From a candidate division WOR-1 bacterium RIFOXYB2_FULL_37_13 (lineage in GTDB: Bacteria; Margulisbacteria; WOR-1; XYC2-FULL-46-14; XYC2-FULL-37-10): 64,000 nucleotides of DNA. Each line of letters begins with the position of its first letter. Positions within the stretch are counted from its first letter, which is position 1. The stretch is from contig MEUB01000017.1 in assembly GCA_001771535.1 (NCBI GenBank), positions 37,219-101,218 of the forward strand, given 5' to 3'. The translations under genes were made by a program, and so were the position numbers. Shown here piece after piece: positions 59,853-64,000 of this stretch. A model generated the notes under the pieces. The model searched no databases. It saw only the letters and a program-made list of their open reading frames with translations, and was not told the DNA's origin.

Positions 59853-62432
59853 TCAAACAGGAATTAAAGCATCCCATGGTGTTTCTTGGTTTTTTGAATA
59901 AGTATATTCACTGATTCTCCCATTTTCCATGTTTATCCCATATTTTCTACCTTCATCTGTTAAAACTATATAAAAGGTTGATCCTGTTTGTATCAGGTCT
60001 GAAGCCTCACTGGCGTTATCCAATGTCATCTTTATTGCTACTGCAAGCTCTTGTTGATTGTTTGTGGCATCTCTTGCTCTTTCCCATAAAGCTCCCACAT
60101 CAAAACGATAAGGCACCTTACCAGTAGTCCGTGTGCAAAATTTGTCATAAAGCTTTTCGGCTAATCTGGTTAGGCTGATATTGGATTGTCTTATCGAAGA
60201 ATCAGAATAGTTTTTTCTGCTTACAGACAACAACCCTTTGTTAGGGTTAACTCCATAACTGATTATCCAGCTTTTATCTAAGCAAGGGGGGGTGGCAACT
60301 TTTAGATAGGGTTTTTCATCAACATAGACAACTCTTGATGAATCAAGGTTGTCTTTATCCAAAATGGGGGGAATATTCAATTTATAACCTCTGCCTAGTG
60401 ACAATTCTATATCTTGTAACAATGTTCCGGCAAAAGACCATGCATGTTGTGATAAAGAGTCTTCTATATCTCTTAAAAATGTTCCATTTGCGCTGCTTAA
60501 ATCTCTAACAAAAACGGCTCCACCTGAAAGCCTAAGTTCCGCATGATTTCTTGAGACAGAGTGATGTGTTTTTGGTACATAAAATTTAGGTCTGGTAGGA
60601 AACACCGTGTCATCTTCATCATATCTACCGATTGCTATGGTTGCTTCTCCAAATGGATTGCCTTTTGTTGCAGATAATATAAATTCCTCTATAGGTGATC
60701 TTAAGTTAACAGGTAATTCCATATCTCCTATTTCTATTGTGTCTCCTTTTTGTAGTTTTTCCAATTTGCCTGTTGCTCTTCTCGTTATGAACCAGGCACC
60801 CGACCCTGGGTGAAATTGAATTGATGATGTATCATCCAAAACCAAAGGGACTGGCATTACCATGCATTTTCTAATATCTTCTGTAGTTACATGCTGTCTT
60901 AAAAATTCAGAAAGATTCTTTGGCTGTTCCCTGTACCTTTTGTCTGCTTCCCTCGCAATTTGCATAAGTTCTACTTTTGCTTGGTCTTCTAAAGAATCCT
61001 TTAAAATATAAATGAAACCAGTAAATGGAGCAACTCTTTTTTCTTTATATAGCCATGAATATGTTCTTGTAAACCATCTTGTAAGTTTTTCTCTGCCATT
61101 ATCCGTTTGCAATTCATATTTTACTATATCGACTGCAGTATCTTTATTCTTTTCAAAAATTGCATAAAGTAATTTACTGGCAATCTTACTATTAAGCTGT
61201 TCCATAATGAGGGGTCTTACTTGAGGGCTTAGGCGTTTGCTTAAAATTATATCCACTGCTTCGTTGCTACTGCATGCACATGTAAAAACAGGAATTGCAA
61301 GCTCTAATCTGCCTTCTCTTGTAAGTTGTTCCAGAATTTCCGCGATTTGAGTTAAAGAAAACTTTTCCACTAATGGTTGATAGAAAGTAAGCATCCCATA
61401 TGTCTTCAAACAATCTATAAATAAATCTTTATCAATGTTTTGAAATAATTCGGATGCGCGGTTTTGGCTATCTATTGCAATTCTTGTAAATATAACAATA
61501 GCGACTTGTTTGTTTTTTTTATGTATAGACTTTAATATTTGGCATGCTTTGTCTGGATGTATTTCCTTATCTGAAAACAACTGTAGCACTTCTCCCTTTC
61601 TTTCTGTTTTTTCTGTCCAGGCATGTATGACTGAATCTGCTGTTGTGTCTGTTTTCATTTCTTTGAATAGCGCGAATTGAACCTCTGGGGCGACTTTTAA
61701 CAATATGGCACTCATTTGAGAGACTCCCATTCGTTCTAACACACCTTTAAACCGCCTTATAATTGGAATTTTTTGCCCATTTTGCTCTGATTGTAAAGTT
61801 GTATTAACAAGCGCAACGGCTTGCTCTTCAGGCATTTCGTTAAATTGCTTTGCAATGGCGGATAGTATTTGATCTCCCGCTGTACGTGGATAAGCTTGTA
61901 AGCCTTCTAATGTTTTATTGATGTTTCGCATCGATCCAATTATCTGGGCTACTCTTTTTTCTTCCTCCTCACTTTTTGGCGTACCCATAAGCGTCGCAAC
62001 CAATGCGGGGAGTGTGCTCTCTTCATCTAATATTCGTGCTGCTGTTTGTGGCTCCATTTCCAAAAATGTGCCTACAACTAACGTTTGACTTATTTTTATG
62101 GAAGTTAAAAGTTCTTTTGCTTTATCAGGTGAAAGAGCTTCAAATAATATAGCCTTTGTTTTTGTTTCAATGTTGGCGTCATTTATTAAATCTATTAATG
62201 GATCAAAGATCGCTTCATTTAGCGCAGTTGCTATTCTGAGGCCACTTGGATCCTTAAAGAGGGCATACGCAAGGGGACTGGTTCCTTCCTGTTGTATAAT
62301 ATTATTTTTTTGAGCAATCATTAATCTGGCCAATATATCAATATTTTTAGGTAAATTATATTGAGTCCTTTTTAGTTGCTTTGATGCGGCACTCCAAATG
62401 AATGGGCTTGTAACTTTTATTCCTAATAACAT
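59853..62432 (-). CDS. 859-residue protein with helical repeats and an FHA domain
   Basis: The N-terminal 560 residues are made of short helical repeats of the FliG/MgtE-N kind (MEPQTAARILDEE, FNEMPEEQAVALVN, LERMGVSQMSAILL, SLTQIAEILEQL). Residues about 595-660 form an FHA phosphothreonine-binding domain: IAIGRYDEDD, then VSRNHAELRL and VRDLSSANGTFL, with every conserved FHA residue (G-R, S-x-x-H, N-G-T). A C-terminal domain (about 680-859) is unplaced. AGGAGG 9 nt before the ATG and a CGATATAATA promoter support the start. By FHA logic it should read Ser/Thr kinase signals; no kinase lies in the window. It heads the operon with the 556-residue gene. Confidence 0.84.
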   Translation of the reverse strand: MLLGIKVTSPFIWSAASKQLKRTQYNLPKNIDILARLMIAQKNNIIQQEGTSPLAYALFKDPSGLRIATALNEAIFDPLIDLINDANIETKTKAILFEALSPDKAKELLTSIKISQTLVVGTFLEMEPQTAARILDEESTLPALVATLMGTPKSEEEEKRVAQIIGSMRNINKTLEGLQAYPRTAGDQILSAIAKQFNEMPEEQAVALVNTTLQSEQNGQKIPIIRRFKGVLERMGVSQMSAILLKVAPEVQFALFKEMKTDTTADSVIHAWTEKTERKGEVLQLFSDKEIHPDKACQILKSIHKKNKQVAIVIFTRIAIDSQNRASELFQNIDKDLFIDCLKTYGMLTFYQPLVEKFSLTQIAEILEQLTREGRLELAIPVFTCACSSNEAVDIILSKRLSPQVRPLIMEQLNSKIASKLLYAIFEKNKDTAVDIVKYELQTDNGREKLTRWFTRTYSWLYKEKRVAPFTGFIYILKDSLEDQAKVELMQIAREADKRYREQPKNLSEFLRQHVTTEDIRKCMVMPVPLVLDDTSSIQFHPGSGAWFITRRATGKLEKLQKGDTIEIGDMELPVNLRSPIEEFILSATKGNPFGEATIAIGRYDEDDTVFPTRPKFYVPKTHHSVSRNHAELRLSGGAVFVRDLSSANGTFLRDIEDSLSQHAWSFAGTLLQDIELSLGRGYKLNIPPILDKDNLDSSRVVYVDEKPYLKVATPPCLDKSWIISYGVNPNKGLLSVSRKNYSDSSIRQSNISLTRLAEKLYDKFCTRTTGKVPYRFDVGALWERARDATNNQQELAVAIKMTLDNASEASDLIQTGSTFYIVLTDEGRKYGINMENGRISEYTYSKNQETPWDALIPV

Positions 62433-62483
62433 AAGTCAAAATCCTCCTAAATTTTTACAAAACAATTTCCTACATATATATTA

Positions 62484-62509
62484 TATCGCAAAAAACAGAT
62501 TCAAATTTC
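62484..62509 (-). promoter_or_regulatory. CGATA-class promoter of the FHA operon
   Basis: On the minus strand GAAATT (62509-62504), exactly 15 nt, CGATATAATA (from 62488 down). The ribosome site is close to the ATG and the leader is about 45 nt. Confidence 0.6.
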
Positions 62510-62634
62510 GTTTTTAGTCTCAAATTGTCTAAATTTTTTCTTACTCTTATTATAAAACCTACAAAACAGCATCGATTGCTGTTCCGTTTATACATCGGAG
62601 GTAAAATAAGAAAACTTGCGCGAGGTGGCATTCA

Positions 62635-62656
62635 TAATATGAGTGTGTTGCAAAAT
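62635..62656. repeat. Putative insertion-sequence end (GTGTTGCAAAA type)
   Basis: ATGAGTGTGTTGCAAAAT lies about 140 nt past the transposase stop codon, where the left end of the element should be. The motif recurs inverted at 32057. No matching copy is visible on the right side. Confidence 0.4.
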
Positions 62657-62660
62657 GAGG

Positions 62661-62791
62661 GGTTTTAAAAATAAACATTCATGAGGGGGGATATTTTTAC
62701 CGTTATCCCTATTTTTTTTCTAAATTCCCTAAATTTTCCTTTTCAAATCATCTGCAAAATCTTTTTTAGGCACACCAATCCTCTGGCGGCA
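62661..62791. other. Gene-free stretch at the left side of the insertion sequence
   Basis: The 359 nt between the FHA gene and the transposase hold the FHA promoter (62484-62509), the IS-end-like motif (62635-62656) and, from 62661 on, AT-rich sequence in which I see no further gene, RNA or terminator. Confidence 0.5.
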
Positions 62792-63795
62792 TCATGCCGC
62801 AAAAGGTTGAAACAGTGGTGGACAATTGATTTTTAGCAATCTTTTGACATTATGAACAATAGCCTCAAATAATGCCTGCATTTGCACTTTTGCTAAACCT
62901 CTATATCTTGTGAACCCATCATCTTTTGAAAAGATATTTTCAAACGGCATCCTAATTTTTGTAAGCCACTTATCTTTATCTCTATTTTTATTCTTCATGT
63001 TGTCCCTCAAAATAGCCCCACTATGGCAACCATTTGCCTTCATAGCCAACTGTGCCGGAGATAGCCCATATGCCTTATCACCAAAAACCATTCCGCCATA
63101 TGGGCAGATATACTTTAACCCATCTTGGTCTGTAATGTTTGCAGGTGTTACGGCTACTTTTGTAATGATCCCATTTCTCATATCGGCTGATGCGTGTTTT
63201 TTATATCCAAACCAGAATTTTTTTTCCTTTGCAACCAAACCTTGCATCTTTATCCGCACTATAATCCGATATGTTTTGATTGTTCAACTTGTCAATTCCT
63301 TCCGCAAAAGCCTTATCCCTTTCTTCCCATGTAGTTTCTTTTGTTTTTATTGTTGTGGCATCAACAAAATAAAAAACATTGCCAAGAATATTTTGATCAT
63401 CAAGTTTATTTACTATAGCTCTGAATATTTTACCGATTCTTTTTGTCCCTATTATTTTACGCATTCTTGAGAAGAAAGTATGATCTGGAGTTTTGTCATT
63501 TAAGCTAAAATTCAAAAACCATCTGATGGCGATACTATCCCTAATTTGTTGCCTGCCTGTCAGACAAATCATAGTAAAATTGAAGGAACAAACATTTAAG
63601 GGCAACCTCTAATCCATAACCATGCCTGCCCAAGTCAGAAGCACAATCTTTTATCCGGTAAACAAGACTATCAAAAGATATCAGATTTTTTATTTTTCTT
63701 AAGTCATGATTCTGCTCCACAATTTTATCAAGATCATAATTCAAAAAAGACATTTGGAAATCGCCTCCTAATTTCATAATACATATATTATACAA
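62792..63795 (-). pseudogene. IS5-like DDE transposase split by two frame changes
   Basis: A transposase of about 330 residues spread over three frames. Piece 1 (63795-63541) carries the N-terminal domain ending YYDLSDRQ. Piece 2 (to 63201) has RDSIAIRWFLNFSLNDKTPD and the first catalytic Asp in FYFVDATTIKTKET. Piece 3 (63259-62792) has FWFGYKKHASADM, the second Asp in MVFGDKAYG, and the catalytic region ending HNVKRLLK. The first break is explained by a 4-bp tandem duplication (CAGGCAGG, near 63557). The second lies at a run of eight A (63218-63225) and could be a programmed -1 frameshift. The element is probably dead because of the first break. Confidence 0.85.
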
Positions 63796-63823
63796 GATCG
63801 AGCTTTAAGAGATTCCGGCGGAA

Positions 63824-63862
63824 ATGCCCATAAAACGATTTAGAAAATCGTTTTATGGGCAT
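63824..63862. repeat. Perfect 18-bp hairpin with a 3-nt loop
   Basis: ATGCCCATAAAACGATTT (63824-63841) and its exact reverse complement (63845-63862) around AGA, just upstream of the transposase start. No U-run follows in either direction. Confidence 0.75.
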
Positions 63863-64000
63863 AATGAGATCAATAGGCATTAAATTAGAAACGAGATCAA
63901 GTAACACCCTATTGACAAGGCAGCAAAACAGCAGTAGGCAAGTGACGCCGCAACAAAAGGGAGGCGGAGCGGGCTTATGCCCTTTACCTTTAGTTTTCTA
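63863..64000. other. Window end without a recognisable gene
   Basis: No open frame longer than a few dozen codons and no tRNA. GGAGGCGGAGCGGGC and GCTTATGCCC near the end are GC-rich for this window and may belong to the next gene or an RNA outside it. Confidence 0.5.

Overview
This is an AT-rich bacterial chromosome segment. HldD (LPS heptose) suggests a diderm cell. An uncultured lineage such as WOR-1/Margulisbacteria or Omnitrophota would fit the giant SecA-like protein and the many leaderless genes, but I cannot fix the taxon from sequence alone.

Layout. 1-6.2 kb: 3' end of NAD kinase, a three-gene operon of small unknown proteins, cutA, rlmD, a thioesterase, a YchF relative with a ruined P-loop, and a DUF4143 ATPase. 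6.2-15.1 kb: three AbiE-type toxin-antitoxin pairs, each divergent from an orphan unknown gene, with nadC and a transglutaminase-like protein between them. 15.2-19 kb: UvrD-family helicase, xseA, xseB and a 35-residue basic protein. 19-26.8 kb: biotin genes (bioF, bioB, bioH-like, bioA, bioD) interleaved with thiazole genes (thiG, thiH, thiS), plus a HicB-like protein and tRNA-Glu. 27-29.8 kb: two divergent DUF4143 ATPases. 30-49.7 kb: a 662-residue protein, a HEPN/MNT pair, a 649-residue protein and a 4,847-residue giant with a SecA-like motor. 49.7-50.4 kb: four tRNAs. 50.4-58 kb: a deoxyhypusine-synthase-like protein, HldD, an aldo/keto reductase-radical SAM-epimerase operon and a UDPGP-like protein. 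58-62.4 kb: two long unknown proteins, one with an FHA domain. 62.6-63.9 kb: a frameshifted insertion sequence.

The main discovery candidate is a regulon. The operons whose products I cannot place (1.7, 6.7, 8.8, 12.9, 29.9, 33.0, 62.5 kb), together with those at 52.5 and 56.1 kb, share a promoter of the form GAAATT or CAAGTT, about 15 nt, CGATA, resembling sigma-28/SigD promoters. The two promoters that drive the EF-hand and giant-protein genes are followed by a conserved, covarying leader RNA: a hairpin whose loop can pair with the loop region of an intrinsic terminator, which looks like an attenuator or riboswitch. By contrast the housekeeping genes (rlmD, ychF-like, bioA/B/D/F, thiG) use TATAAT boxes 5-9 nt before the ATG, so they are probably leaderless. 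The three AbiE promoters each carry a 39-40 bp palindromic operator with TTTC/GAAA ends.
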